Below, one piece after another: positions 49,191 to 62,285 of a stretch of DNA of 64,000 nucleotides. The stretch spans positions 3,000,001 to 3,064,000 of the forward strand of contig NC_045147.1 in assembly GCF_008831285.2 (NCBI RefSeq), in the 5' to 3' direction. Numbering within the stretch: position 1 is the first letter of the stretch; every line of letters starts with the position of its first letter. Source of the stretch: Nymphaea colorata. Lineage: Eukaryota > Streptophyta > Magnoliopsida > Nymphaeales > Nymphaeaceae. Below the pieces are notes generated by a model. It was not told where the DNA came from and did not search any database. It saw nothing but the letters and a program-made list of their open reading frames with translations. The position numbers were made by a program, and so were the translations under genes.

Positions 49191-49582
49191 TGGGTCTAAT
49201 CGTCAACATATCTGATTTGAATTGGATATCCAGTAAAACGAACGATTCTGAACAATCAGATATGAAAAATATATATATATATTCAATTAAGATATTGAAT
49301 TCGATTAAAATTAGAAATGACATCCAATCGGATCCAAATTTGGATATATATAAATATTTGATCAGATTCAGATTCATATTTGAATCAGATTTAGTTTTTA
49401 ATAAGTATCTTATGTTCCAAAGGCTCTTATGTTTTCAAAATTGGCTTGATTTGGTTCAACATTCGGATTCGGATTCAGATATGATTATAAAAAACAGATT
49501 TGGATAGGACTTTCTCTCTATTTGCATTCGAATCTGAACATATGAGTATCCAAACGGTTATGAGCAAAGATTGATCTCCCTA
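49191..49582. mobile_element. MITE of the TAGGGATGTCAAC family, worn ends
   Basis: The interior is rich in GGATTCGGATTCAGAT words. The left end reads GGTCTAATCGTCAACATATC and the right end TTGATCTCCCTA, which inverted is TAGGGAGATCAA. Both resemble the better copy at 57.9 kb. No clear target duplication remains. Confidence 0.5.
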
Positions 49583-50029
49583 CTTAAATATGTGGATTTG
49601 ATATTCCTGATGGTAGTGAATCACATCATATATTTGATCCTAGGCTATCAAATTCTCTGAACAAATTTTCCGATTGAGAAAATTTCTAGAAAGGTAAAAC
49701 TGGCAAAAGGGTCACGGTTCCCAAAAACTTTCAAAAGCTAACCGATACGGTTTGTCCCTTTACCAAAAAAAAAATTGAAATGCACGAATTACGTTATCCA
49801 TTGCACATATAATTAATATGTCATATTACATTTACATATAACGGTTTATCCATCAGCAAATGCTTATTACAAAGATGGTATTATTTTAGTCGGGTTTTGA
49901 GACCGTTCCAAGTACGATTTAACTTATAAAGGCATGCGGTTGAGGTCCAAAAGAGATCTGATTTCGTATATTTCATATCATTGCAAGATGTTGGCTCATT
50001 GATCAGCTAGCTGTGAGCTGACAACAAAA

Positions 50030-50680
50030 TCAAAGCTGCTCCAACAATGTCAATTTACTTTTTGGATATTTGAATATCCAAATATTTGGATATTCAAATA
50101 TCCAGATATTTTGGATATACTTAAATAAAAGCTGTTCCAACAATGTCAATTTACTTAGAGAACGTTACTTTTTGGATATTTTGGATATCCAAATATTTGG
50201 ATATCCAAATATTTGATCAAAGCTGTTAACAATGTCAATTTACTTAGAGAACGTTACTTTTTGAATTTTTAGATATTCAAATATTTGGATTCAATTTCAG
50301 ATCCGAATAAAAACAAAGAAAAGTCTAATGCGAATCCGAATCCAAATGTGATTTCGCAATTGGAATTTGATTTTTTACATTCATATTGAATCTGAATATG
50401 AAATTTGAACTGAATTTGACCGATTTTCAAAATGTAAGAGCATTGGATGTAGGACATTTGTTTAAAGATGAATATGATCAGAATCTATATTAAAATATGA
50501 TCGGATATTTATGTATATCCGGATCCGAATTTGATTGGATGTCATTTCTTAAATTTCAATTCGATCCAATTTTTTAATTAAGATTTAGGCAAACAGCAAA
50601 TCCCCACTCATGACAGAAAATTCTTGAATAAATAGAGACACCTATTAACAGAGAACGTTACTTTTTTTTTATACATAAAA
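50030..50680. repeat. Local repeats with ATATCC/GGATAT palindromes
   Basis: AAAGCTG(C/T)T(CC)AACAATGTCAATTTACTT occurs three times (about 50031, 50128, 50218), and GAGAACGTTACTTTTT follows the last two and recurs near 50650. Between them lie several short palindromes of the ATTTGGATATCCAAAT type. The right part (50260-50570) is another GGATTCGGAT-type element fragment. Confidence 0.7.
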
Positions 50681-50746
50681 ATTGAAAAATACTTGGCTAG
50701 AAGGCAAAAATCTATTTCTTCATCCAAGGAAAGAGTACCTTTTAAA

Positions 50747-50836
50747 AAACTCTCTCTCTCCCTCTCTCTCTCTCTCTAACACACACACACACACACACAC
50801 ATGCACACACACTCACACAACCACACACACATATAT
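50747..50836. repeat. (CT)n(AC)n compound microsatellite
   Basis: A CT-rich tract runs into CACACA units at about 50779-50801 and then broken CA repeats. Confidence 0.9.
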
Positions 50837-50957
50837 CATGCCCATTTTGCTAAGAGGGCATGCACCCTGCTCCAAGAAAGAGAGAAAACTTGCCAAAATT
50901 TGAAGTTTCTGATTATCCTGCACGGTTGGGGCCATGAAATCAACAGCAAGAAGGTAT
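50837..50957 (-). pseudogene. Broken duplicate of the ZIP last exon
   Basis: The minus strand reads LLAVDFMAP and then ILASFLSFLEQGA, a damaged copy of the last-exon end LLAADFMAP ... [21 protein letters not shown] of the intact gene that ends about 75 bp further right at 51031. The frame is shifted and shortened and there are no upstream exons. It is a partial tandem duplication, not a gene. Confidence 0.85.
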
Positions 50958-51030
50958 ACTAAGATTCCCTTATCACAGTTCTTACTACATTTTTGTATTA
51001 AAAAAACTCCTCCTCTCTAACTGACATATC

Positions 51031-53973
51031 TCAAGCCCACTTTGCTAAGAGGGACATGAGTCCTGCTCCAAGAAGGAGTGAGACATTAGCCAAAAGTTGA
51101 AGCTTCCCACTGTTCAGCATCTTGGGGGCCATGAAATCAGCAGCAAGAAGGTCCACAAGCGCCATGTATATGAGGATGCCTGAGGATGCAGAGTTGAACA
51201 CTCCCTCCACTATCAAAGCAGTCGGGCTGTTCTCGTTGTAGGTGGATGATATCCCAATCCCAATGGCTATCCCCACTGGAGTTGTGAGTGAGAAGAAGAG
51301 AGCCATTATGGCTGTGGCTTTGCTCTTGAACTTGGCCTGCCAACAACAAAAGCACATGTCAGTAGCGCTTCTCAAAGCACTCCTAGCCTGTAAAAAATGA
51401 ATATGAGCTTCTTTTTTTTTTCCTAGAATGTGGAATGCACTCCTTCTGCTCCCTGGTACTGTTCTTGCTGATGAGAAATCTGGACCTGATGAACAGGGAT
51501 GTCAAGAGGGTGGAAACGGGTTGGATCTGGATTCGGATTTGTGTGATTGTTTTAAATGTACCAGATCAAACTTGGACCCCAATTTCCTATGCATTTTGAG
51601 TCTTTGACCTCATTGGGAACCAAAACAAGATCCAATTTCATACGTATGTCCAAATCCAAAGCCGATGCAATTTCTTAATCCGACACAGTTTTTTCAAAAA
51701 ACGCTTCGATTGGATGTCCGATCCAAATCGAATACATTGACGTCCCTACTACTCCAGGTGCGGTTTGGATTAAGATATATTGGATCAGTTAAAACTGGAT
51801 AACTTCAAATCCAGTGTTTTCAAGTAACTAGGTTTGGATTTAGATTGTACCAATCTGGAACTAGAAACCACAAATTAAGTGGGCAGACCTGGATCTGACT
51901 TCAAATCCATTGTAAACATTTTAAAGGAACATAGAAGTGAAAGGTTTAGGGATGGGATACCTGAACGATGCAGCCTCCGAGACCCATGCCCTCAAAGAAC
52001 TGATGGAAGCTGAGGGCAGCGACCAGAGGCTTGATGGTGCATGGGCTCTCCGATGCGCCCAAGGAGATGCCGATGATCACAGAGTGAACCACAATTCCCA
52101 ACTCCAACACCTGCACCCAGCACGGGTTCAATTCAAAAACTCTGATCAAGCTCAACGATTACGATCAATATCTAAAGAAAATTAAGATTAAACGGAAACT
52201 CGCCGGATGCAGGCTTTGTCCCGTCCATTGCACCAACCCCCTCGGATGCCATGCGGCTCAGAAAACATGACGTTTTCCACCATTTTAAAATGAGTTGGTG
52301 AAGCCCAAGGCCATGGCTAGGGGCACCTCTTGCTTTTGATCTTTGAGCTAAGCACTTTAGACTTTTGGACCATACAATCTGGGGATTCCATCAGCTTTTC
52401 GGATCATTTAAGTATTGGTCGTCAACATGTTTATTTATGTGTGCATCTTAGTTGCGTTTGAGTCCACTAGCTAATACGGGACGCCACATGTTGGACAGCG
52501 CAAGTTTCTTTTAACGGGGAATCTGATTGGCACCTCAGTGTTTGGCGCACTTTGTTGCATGAAGAGTGGAGTTTTGTGGCATCAAATTGCTTCTGCAAGT
52601 TAGATGGTCCGAAGGCTTTCTTCCAGCATCAAATTTTAGAACAGAACCACTTAGAAAAGCCTGTTAAATTCACCTGTTTGTGGTTCACAAACACTAGGTT
52701 GCCATGAACTACTGATTTAGTACGTGGGGAGATCATTGAAAGGGAAAAGTAGATGAATAAAACAGATGGGCACAGAGCATCTTATGCTAATTAGAAAGAA
52801 GACTGCCCCTGTGTTCCTCTTGTCAAACGCTTCCTTTTAAAAACCAATTAAAAAACCAACTAAAAAGGAGATAAATACAAAATTGTCATTATTATTTAAG
52901 TAAATAATACAAAAAAAAAACTCGAAAATTAATTCACCAAAGCAAAAAGAAAGAAAGTAATAGACAAATAACATCAGCAGTGTTGAAACCATCTTCAACG
53001 TGATGAAGATTTTAGAGTTGCCTCTAAAAATTGGTTTTTAGAACCGAAATCGGCGAAAGTGCTGATTCAGTGATTCGGCTACGAACCGGTCACCGAATTT
53101 ATTTTTTGAAAAAAATAATTATGAATAAAAAATCTTAAACGATTTCTTTTTTAGGGCCAGAAAATGGCTTAATCAAGCCACCGAATCGAATCGTCTTACC
53201 GCTTGATTCGATTAAAATCGGCCAATCGAGACCCGTTCTTGGTTCGTTGGTCGTCATTTTATAGCAAGTATTCCATTTTTCCAGAAAAGATTATTATCCT
53301 GTTCAGAAAATCATAAAAGAATAACCAACACGGGACGACGTATCGATACCTGCGAGATGACTCGGTGGCGGATGAGATCGCCGGAACTGGCAAGAGCCGG
53401 GAGGGCGCCGGGGCCATGGGCGTGGCCGTGGGTCGCGTGGGTGTGGACGTGCATCTGGAGCGCGCTGGAGCGCCGAGCCTCCTCGTCGCCCTCCGCCACC
53501 GGCGCCGCCTTGCTCAGCTCCAACTTGTTGTAGTACCCCGTGGCGAAGGCGTCCACCATGAGCGTCCCCAATGCGGACGCCATGGCGATGAAGCCCGCGA
53601 AGGGGAACTCCTGCCATGGGTGCTCGCTCAGGCACGACGAGGTGAGGTTCTCGAAGGCGTCGGGAAGGACGTGGATGAAGCCGGTGGCGAGAATGACGCC
53701 GGCCGCGAACGCCTTCACGGCGAAGAAGCCGTCCTGCTCGGGGCGTAACGCGGGGACGAACTTGCCGGCGAGCGGGAGCAGCACCCCGATGGTGCTGCAC
53801 ACAAGGATGGACACCAGCGCCGCGATCTTGAGCCTCAGGGCTTTGTCCTTGTTCCGGCACTCGTCGGCGGAGGCGCACGAGTCTCCGCCGCCGCCGTCCG
53901 CGAGGACGGAGAGAGGGAGGAGGACGAGGAAGAGGAAGAAGGAGCAGAGGAGGAGGGAGCTGGGCTTCTTCAT
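51031..53973 (-). CDS. ZIP family zinc/iron transporter, copy 2
   Basis: Exons on the minus strand are 53973-53350, 52110-51961 and 51336-51031, giving 359 residues. The structure is the same as copy 1: signal peptide ([14 protein letters not shown]), Cys pair (SCASADEC), TM1 [20 protein letters not shown], His-rich loop ([15 protein letters not shown], more His than copy 1), [23 protein letters not shown] and the LLAKWA end. Exons 2 and 3 are nearly identical to copy 1, while exon 1 differs most in the signal peptide and loop. Intron 1 has grown to 1,239 bp and intron 2 to 624 bp; the latter contains a MITE. A longer frame upstream begins at 54051, but the start at 53973 fits the signal peptide. 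Substrate unknown. The gene is intact. Confidence 0.94.
51494..51749. mobile_element. MITE of the TAGGGATGTCAAC family inside ZIP copy 2 intron 2
   Basis: The left end is CAGGGATGTCAA. The right end TTGACGTCCCTA inverts to TAGGGACGTCAA. The interior has TTGGATCTGGATTCGGAT. The matching intron of ZIP copy 1 is 80 bp and lacks it, so the element entered after the gene duplicated. No target duplication is readable. Confidence 0.65.
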
Positions 53974-54620
53974 AGCTAGAGCTTTGCGTGGAAGACGGAG
54001 GAAGGATGCGGAGCAAATTAATCGTGTGGCTGCTGCAGAGAATGTCGACATCTTCTTTATTTATCCTTCGTCCAAAAGGGAAACGGACGACGACCTTGAC
54101 TTCTTTTCACGACTTAATCCGTTTAATGAAATTTGCAAAAAATTGTGTAGGAATTCAAGTTATAAGTTTGGTTGTATCTCACCTCATTACTTAAATTACA
54201 AGATGTATTATAGATCTAATCCGAACTCTAAAATAAACCAATTAATCAGAACTTTAAAAACATAAGATCATGACTGTTTTACGGGTGATTTCTCGTAAAT
54301 AAGCTTTAAAAAAAAAAGAAGGGAAATCTTTGGAATCTTAAGAAAAAAACGAGAATTCAGAAGTGAAAGAAATTAGTTGCAGATTTATAAAGAGTGAGGT
54401 GTAAGGAGTGGTTGTTGCAGAAAATGTCGGCACAAGTGAAGATGATAATCGTCTTTCCTTTTCCGTTTTAACTTGCGTGAAAGTCAATTTAGGAAGATGG
54501 CGACATTTTTTGCGACGATATCGCGCAATTCGCCCTCATCGCCCCTTTCTTCTTCTTCGTTTCCCACGACAAGTGTCACCAGCCACCGCGCCGTGTGAGC
54601 GGCACTGAATATTTCTGCAA
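53974..54620. promoter_or_regulatory. 5' flank of ZIP copy 2
   Basis: A GTGG(C/T)TG(C/T)TGCAGA(G/A)AATGTCG segment occurs at about 54024 and again at about 54408, and a relative lies upstream of ZIP copy 1. This suggests local duplication of promoter or leader sequence. Regulatory sites for zinc-response factors were not found by eye. Confidence 0.4.
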
Positions 54621-57600
54621 ATGACTTTAATTGCATTTAATATTTTAAAATTATAAGAAAACTTACTTTTTAGAGAAATTAAACAGAGATTTGTTTACTA
54701 AAAATATGTTAATTTCCACAAAGGAGGAGATTATATGTTACAGATCATAGTCACGGAAAACATGTTTTTTTCTAGAAAAAAAACACATAAAAGAGCGTGA
54801 TAAATTAAATGACTATTTAAAACTTAAACAAAGTGTCTTTTTTTAAAGACGTTAAAAACGAAAAGAACGAGTTTTCTTATTCTTTTTTTTTTACTTTTTT
54901 AATGCCAAACAATTTTTTAATTTTTATTTGTTGCAAATATGCTTATGTTTTGATGTTTGTGTTAATAGCTTCTCACTTATTTTTTTTTTTTTATCTTTAG
55001 TTTTTTTTTTTAATTTTTCAAAATTTATTGTATTTTTTACAAGCTTGCTATATTATATTTGAAAAAAACCTCACCCTTTAAAACTCAAAAACGTTATTTG
55101 GAACTATGAAACTTAGGATTAAGAAGGCTCTAAAGCAAAGTGGTATTAGTTATTCATATAAAAGTTAATGTTTGCTATCGTTAGGTGGAATGTTCCCAAA
55201 GGAGATCATGTTTTGCAAAAACCTAGTTAAAATCCCGTTTCTTGAAACCTGGTTTGGATTTTGGATGGCAAGGGAAACAAGGGCTTAGTTTAAAAGCAAA
55301 AATCAAGTATTGCCCCTGCGATCTTGAGATCTCTGGTGCTTTACGAAAACCAGGTTTTATCAAAATCATGTTTTAATAAAACTTAATTTTGGCATCATTC
55401 AAACACGCATTTAGAAACTAAATTCATGTTTGGAAATTTCCTTCCCTTCTTGTGGTGGGAAATAGAGCAAAGCAATGCCCATTTTGCAACAAACACGACC
55501 TCATCAAGAAATTCTCCCCTCCATCTAGCATGAATGAAGGAGCACACCACCAAGCGTTGGATTCGGACGCTTCTGGTCTCCAACAACAGAAAGGACTCGC
55601 CCTCTTCTTCATTTGCTGCGTGTCGAGTGAGGAATCACAGCGGGCCATGCATTTTGTCCGTGGAAAACTTAGGATCCACACCCAAACAGAAGGCGAGAAA
55701 AACCTGCCACAGCCAAACAGAAGGCAACGTGCGGCTTGGAATTGAGCTCACTGCGTGTTGTCCCCTTCTCGTTTGACTTCGCCAATGAGTTCCGCCAAAC
55801 AAAAAAAACCACGCGCTTTCCTTTGTCCTCATTCACATAAAGGGGAATCGTTTCCGCTTCCCTTGGCGGCCGATGCTCCGGCAACTGCTCGAACCGCCGG
55901 ACGGACGGATTCTTCTTCCCCGCCGGAAACCCTTTTGGGCAGCATCCCGAACAGCAGATTTCGATTCTTAAACTCTCTACCTTTCGCTTGTTATCTTTAA
56001 AAGAGAAAGAGTTTCTTACGGTTTCTTTTGATTGATTTCGTGAAAGCTTGACTTTTCTCCAACAGGTCGATTGTTATTTTCGTAGCTAATATTATATCTT
56101 ATTGCTAAATCACGTTTTTACCATTTTGACAAGAAAATAATAATTGGGATGCACAAATTATATATATATATATACATATATTATTATGGAGTCAACCATC
56201 TAGTCAACATTATCTATATAAAACAATGGATGGTAGAAAGTAAAAAGTACAAATTAATTTAAATGTCAAAAACACTCCTCATCTTTTTTTCTCTTCACCA
56301 TAATCAGAGTGTTGGTTTGATAGCTGGGTGAGTTTAAAAAGTTAAAATCTATATATGTATATATTATACTGAATCAACTAGTTTATATATATATATATAT
56401 AATAGTTGATTCAGAATGATTCTTATAATTAAGTTTGGTCACAATTCCGGATTATAATTGAACTTACAAAGGCATGCATTTTAGTCCAAATTAAGATATG
56501 ATCTTGTATATCTCAACTCAATGAAAGACGCGGATTGTATTTCAAGTTAATCGAAACTATCTTGAACATAAAAGTTTCCGCATCCAATTTTCGAATACCA
56601 GTTGTCCTCTGTCCATAATGCAAAAAATTGATTCTGGCCGCATGGCATTCTTGGCCCATCCGGTCTGCCAGTTGTCGGGTAAAAAGAAATTTAATTCGTT
56701 AGGACCTTATTCACTTAGTGTGACATTTGAGCCCACCAGAAAAAAAAAAAAAAAAAGTCAATGCAACATTTTTTTTTATTGAATTTTTTATATATAAGTT
56801 CGAAGTAAACAAAAGTCTGGTCGTCGATTTGAAACCTGTTTGTTTAAATTACAAATGGTGGATATGCAACTTTATCATTGACTAGTATCCCGCGAAAACG
56901 CTATGAATAAGGGGAACCTTCATATTGAGTATAAATCTGACTTTTAAAATATATCTGAACTGCACATTATAATATGTTTAGAATTCACTTTATGTACATT
57001 AAATGTAGGATATGTATGGATATAAATTCGATCGGATGCCAATTTTGAATCTCAATTTAACTTTTTTAATCGAATATGAATCTTTTTTCGTTTTTATGTT
57101 TTTCAACCAAGACCCAAATCAAAATTATTGACATCCCTAGAGAAATTAGAGTGGAAAAGAAGGAAGCAAAAAGATTGCATAAGAAATGAGCTATGAAAAT
57201 GTGATATTCGCCTTTTCTTTTGTTAAAGTAAATTTTAAGTAATCCACCAAATGGTCGAATATTATAAACAAACCAAATATTCGGAATCCAATCCTGAGAC
57301 CCGATCAAATTGGGGATGCAATTAACCGCTCTTTGAAAGAACATTCCAAAAGTAAGCTCATATTCTACTTTTGCAATTTTTACATAAAAGGAGTTCTCTT
57401 ACAAATAATAAGAAAAAAAATGAACAGTTTCATGAAAATAAATAAATAAATAAATAAAGTGCTTCACAACCCACCACGTCCCGAGAATTTTTGTCTGTTT
57501 CAAAAAGTTTTTTTGTTGATTTTTTTTTATCCTGGGTTCTTTTAAATTTCTATCAATCTACTATTAAAGGACTGTTTGACTGTCCTACGAATCTATACCA

Positions 57601-57900
57601 AAAGATTAAGCTGGTACACAAAACACTACAACAAACAATTTCCTGAATTTGTTAGAATATAGCTAAACGACTCCATTCATAATAGACTGTAACTCTGTAG
57701 TGATTTTACCGTAAAACTTGAGGTAGATCTGTCAAACACTATATTATATGGTTTTATGAATTTACCTCAAATTTTGAAACAATTTTATTAGATAGTAACA
57801 ATTTATTTATGATGTCAAACACCTTTCAAGTGGTTGTTAGACATTAGATACACTACAAAAGTGTCCGATGAATTTGTTTCAAAAATGGGGCAGGTTCATG
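54621..57900. other. Intergenic, no gene supported
   Basis: AT-rich with one GC-richer island (about 55480-55960) that has short open frames on both strands but no recognised domain or splice structure. A GGATTCGGAT-family fragment ends TTGACATCCCTA at about 57130-57141. (AAAT)n occurs near 57440. Confidence 0.4.
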
Positions 57901-58539
57901 TAGGGATGTCAACATATCCGATTGAATTGGATATCCAATCGATCCAATCCGAAAAAATTGGATATGAAAAAGAATTTAATATTCGATGAAGAAATCAGGT
58001 TGTATTCGGATCGTATTCATTTTTAGACAAATATCATGTATCTAATGCTATTAAATTTTGAAAATTGGCAAAATTCGGTTCAAAATTTGGATTCGGATAT
58101 AAATATAAAAATTGGATTCAGATCAGATTCAGATTGTAAAATCGGATTTTGGATTTGTATTCAGATATGACTTTCCTTTATTCGAATTCGAATCAGAATA
58201 TGTGAATATCCCAAAAAACAGATATGATTAAGGATATATCTGATCAGATTTGGATACAGATTCAGATCAAATTCCTTTTTAGACAAGTATCATGTATCTA
58301 ATGCTATTAAATTTTTGAAATTGAAAAAATCCAGTTCAAAATTTGGATTCGGATATAAATATTTAAATCAGACTCGAATCAGATTCAGATTGTAAAATCG
58401 GATTTTGGACTCGTATTCAGATATGACTTTTCTTTATTCGAATTCAAATCCGAATTCAAATTTAAATATATGAATGTCCGAAAAAAGCAAATATGATTAA
58501 GGATGTATCCGATCTGAATTCAATTTGTTGACATCTTTA
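57901..58539. mobile_element. hAT-type MITE with intact 8-bp target duplication
   Basis: GGTTCATG flanks the element on both sides (57893-57900 and 58540-58547). The left end is TAGGGATGTCAACA and the right end TGTTGACATCTTTA, inverted repeats of 14 bp with two mismatches. The 639-bp body has no open frame. It contains a direct duplication of about 255 bp (CAAATATCATGTATCTAATG at about 58029 and a near copy at about 58283). An 8-bp duplication is the mark of hAT transposition. This copy defines the family seen elsewhere in the window. Confidence 0.88.
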
Positions 58540-58547
58540 GGTTCATG

Positions 58548-61236
58548 GAACACTAAAACTAGTGTCGTACGAATCTATCATAAAATTAGGTATATTCGTG
58601 GGACACTCCTAGAGTGTTCTGCTACCAAATGACTCCTAAAAAATTGTTTGAGGACAATAATATATTGTTACTATTAACGAATCTATTATCTTTTCTGAAA
58701 CAAATTCATAACTCAACAACAATGTGTTACTGCTGTCAAAAGATTCTTAAGATAAATGTGTTAGCTTAAGTATTTAATCTGTCACGCTTCAAATGATATA
58801 TGTAACCCATATGGTCAGTAAGTTAAATAATCAGCATCCAAAATTAAAGGGGAGGACGATTTAGATGTTATGCCATAAGAGGGGTGAATTTCAAAGTCTC
58901 CTTCTTTCCTAAGGATAACATATAAACTGCTCGTATATATTATAATTGCATTTTGTTTAAATTTAAAAAAAAAAAAAGAAGAAAAAAAGAAAAGTTTCCT
59001 AAGATTTTATTTTCTTTAAAATTTTTATAAAAAAGTATAGTCGTAGACAGCGACGTTTTAAAGACCGGAATTTTGGCTGAGGGGCAGTCAAATCACCAAC
59101 TCATGTCCGGTGTGGTATTCCATGTAATTTTTGAATGATCACAGTCTAATTTGAAAGTCTGCACTGCCCACAGCAGCCCTCGTGTATGTCCGCCACTATT
59201 GTCACTGGTTGATGCTTCACAACCCACTACGAGTTTTTGCAAGGGTATTTTTGTCTTTTGAAAAAGTTCCCGATGGCGGCTTTCTGGGAGGGTGTGTTTA
59301 TTTTCTTATCTTAAAGGGTATTTTGGTCATTTTACTACTCGAGTATCAGCTAGGGAGCATGCATACATACACCATGTATAATCATCAGATCCCATTTAGT
59401 TAATAATGCTCTAACCAGTTACCCTGAGTATGTTTTTTTGGCGTTTCTAGCAATCAGACTGCTGTGCAATATAATTCAAACAAAAAATTCAGATCTGCAC
59501 TTTATATTTCATGAGAGCGTCTCAAAATTTCTAGCTACGGCACTCTTGATGTAATTAGTCACCAATATGATCCAGCCCTAGAAGGCTGACTGCACTTTGT
59601 GAAGATTGAATTAACTTTTGAGGCCTAAATGTTCTGAATTAAAATTTTATTTGGCACCAAAACTTCAGCTCCACATCCAAGTAAATTGATCCAAAGGATA
59701 CATCCATATTTTGCGGAGTGCCATGATTGTTCTCTAAATTTAAAAATAAAATAAAATTTAGAATTCCGAGGGCAAGTTTACAATGCTTGGATTTAGTCAT
59801 ATCCAATTTGAGGGATTTTTTAGGTTCATCATCAAACAAGAAGGATGCACGTGCAGATCCCGAAATTGAATTTCTACAAAATCTTATCAACTCTTCGTCC
59901 TTTCACCGCTAGAGAACCCTAACCAAACAATTTGTGTCTCACTCAATTATTGTTCACCTAGCAATCAGATCTCATCACTCTGGAGTGAAAAAAAGGCACT
60001 ACCCTAGGGGTGGAGCCAAGGGGGGACCGCAGGGGCCTTGGCCCCCCTCAAAAAAATAAAAATAAAAATATTTACATGTAAATTTTAAAAAATTTCAGTT
60101 TTCCTATATATAAATTTTTTAAAAATGATATTTCATCTCATATCAAAATTTAAAAACTTTAATTCAGCCTCCCTTGCAGGGACCCCATTTTCTCACTCAG
60201 TGTGGAATTTGAGGGTTTGTGCTGATTCTTGAACAGGGGATCTTATGTGGCGCATATTCTAGATCAGCCTCAGATAACAAACACGTCCTTATTTTAGAAA
60301 TGATGTCACAATGAATTATGTGACTTCATATAACCACGTCTTACTTCATCCATATCCAAGAGAGATGTCACACCATTGGAACATAGGACAAGATTTTTTA
60401 GCTTTTTGTGGTGCAGAAAAAGTCCTAAAGTTGAACAACTTGCTGCTCACTAAAGCAACGCTAAGGTCCACACTGCAATAGTTTTTTGGAACTTTTATTT
60501 CTCTTTCCCACCAAGGTATAGCTGAAGGCACACACATTGGAGGGTGATTCATTTCCTTCTCTCTTTTCTCTTACATTGAAATCCTCTATTCTAGTTCCGA
60601 GGAGAGCTAAGCACTAGTACTTTTTTATTTTTAACTTCTTTAGTTTGTTTACATATTGACCAGCAGCGGAGGTAGAAAATTTTGGCTGAGGAGCACTACT
60701 ATATATAGCAATCAAATTTGTTTTTATGCCGTAAAAAAAAATCTTAAACCTTTCAAATATATAGTTAGAACCAGTTGGGAGGGGGAGTAAATGTTTGTGA
60801 GGGTTTACAAATTTGTGAATGAATTATTTTTCTGGGTCTGTGTGGGCAATTGCCGACACAATTCCACTCGTGAATCCACCACTAATGCAGACATATACAT
60901 GAGTGCACATAAAATATAATTTTTTTAGTACTTCTAGTGATGGAACTTTGAATTGGGGTTCTTGTTATAAGTTTCACAACATATTTGTCTTTCCTACTTT
61001 CTTGGTCAATAGGAAAATGGAGCAAATATTGCGGGTGTAGAGGTAAAATAGAAATAGGACATAGATGGGATCAATAAAAAGTTGGACCTTATCATGTCTG
61101 GCACAAATTATGTCGACAGTTTTTGCTTTTTATGTGCTCACGTAAACTGCTGGAATATGTGCAAAGGATAGACTCATGACCCTGACATGCGAGTTCCGGA
61201 CGGTGAACAAGAAAAACAAGAAGGGAATGGAGGAAA
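58548..61236. other. Intergenic with scraps of dispersed repeats
   Basis: A GGGGTGGAGCCAAGGGG ... GGCCTTGGCCCCCCTC segment (about 60005-60055) and a GCGGAGGTAGAAAATTTTGG segment (about 60667) resemble common plant transposon ends. No gene is supported. Confidence 0.35.
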
Positions 61237-61675
61237 TAGTGATGTTAATATATCCAATTTAAATAAGATATCTGATCGAACCATTTTGAAAAAAAAAATA
61301 TTGAAAAAAATTAGTATGTGATTAAGAAATTATATCGGATTCAAATTTAAGAAATGACATCCGATTGAATTTGAATTCGGATATACATAAATATCTGGTT
61401 GGATTCAGATTCGCATCAGATTCAGTTTTAATTAAATATTCTATATTCAATTCTCTTACATTTCAAAGATCGGCCAGATTCATTTCAAAATTTGGATTCA
61501 AATTCGGATCAGATTTACATTGTGAAATCATATGTTGCATTTTATATTCAGACATGACATTTCTTCATTTGTATTTTCACCTGAATTTAAATTTAAATCT
61601 GAACACGTGAATATCCAAAAAAGTGGATATAATCAAGAATACATCCGATTCGAATCCAATCCATTGAAGTCCCTA
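61237..61675. mobile_element. Second hAT-type MITE of the same family
   Basis: The left end is TAGTGATGTTAATA and the right end CATTGAAGTCCCTA (inverted TAGGGACTTCAATG). The flanking 8-mers GGAGGAAA (61229-61236) and AGAAGAAA (61676-61683) match at six of eight positions. The interior shares GAATTCGGATATA and TTTGGATTC words with the 57.9 kb copy. Confidence 0.7.
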
Positions 61676-62229
61676 AGAAGAAACCAAATATTATAAATTT
61701 ATACTACTAAAAAACAAAATATCTAATAAAGGATATATTTATGTCTTTTATGAAAGACTGTTGTTAGGTTTAGAACCATGCGAATCCATCAGCCTAGAAT
61801 ATGATATTCTTTCATTTCGATAAGGAGCATGAATTTTGACGTGATGTTTTTATGTTTTTTTGTATCTCTTTATGATGAAGGTACTTTTTTTAAAAGAAAT
61901 ATTCCTCACAATGTTCAAATTCATTTTGTTGCTATATTGTTGTCAAGATTTTAAAATTTATTATTTCCTTGGGGGTCATTAGCTGATTTTCTGAATTCAC
62001 CACATTACTTGATTCCTTGTAAACATGTATTTGCATAAACTTTGATTTGCTTGACATGTAAGGAAGAGATTTGAAGGAACTTGTAAGGAAGAAAGCAAAT
62101 TTGGATCTGGAAGAAGAATATATGAACAAAATTTGCTAATCATCAGCATAAAAAGAGGTTCTAATTTCAAATAAACGGGTGGAAGTCCTTAATTTAACTT
62201 GAAATTGCCCATTATAAATAAATATATAC

Positions 62230-62285
<56 letters not shown>

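Noticed and set aside
53303..54016. A 237-codon Arg/Pro-rich frame on the minus strand
   Set aside because: It is a shadow of ZIP copy 2 exon 1 in another frame; the same effect produces the plus-strand frames at 53365-54265 and over ZIP copy 1.
55755..56000. Possible first exon in the GC-richer island upstream of nothing known
   Set aside because: The frame has no recognised domain, no convincing donor and no downstream exon to join.
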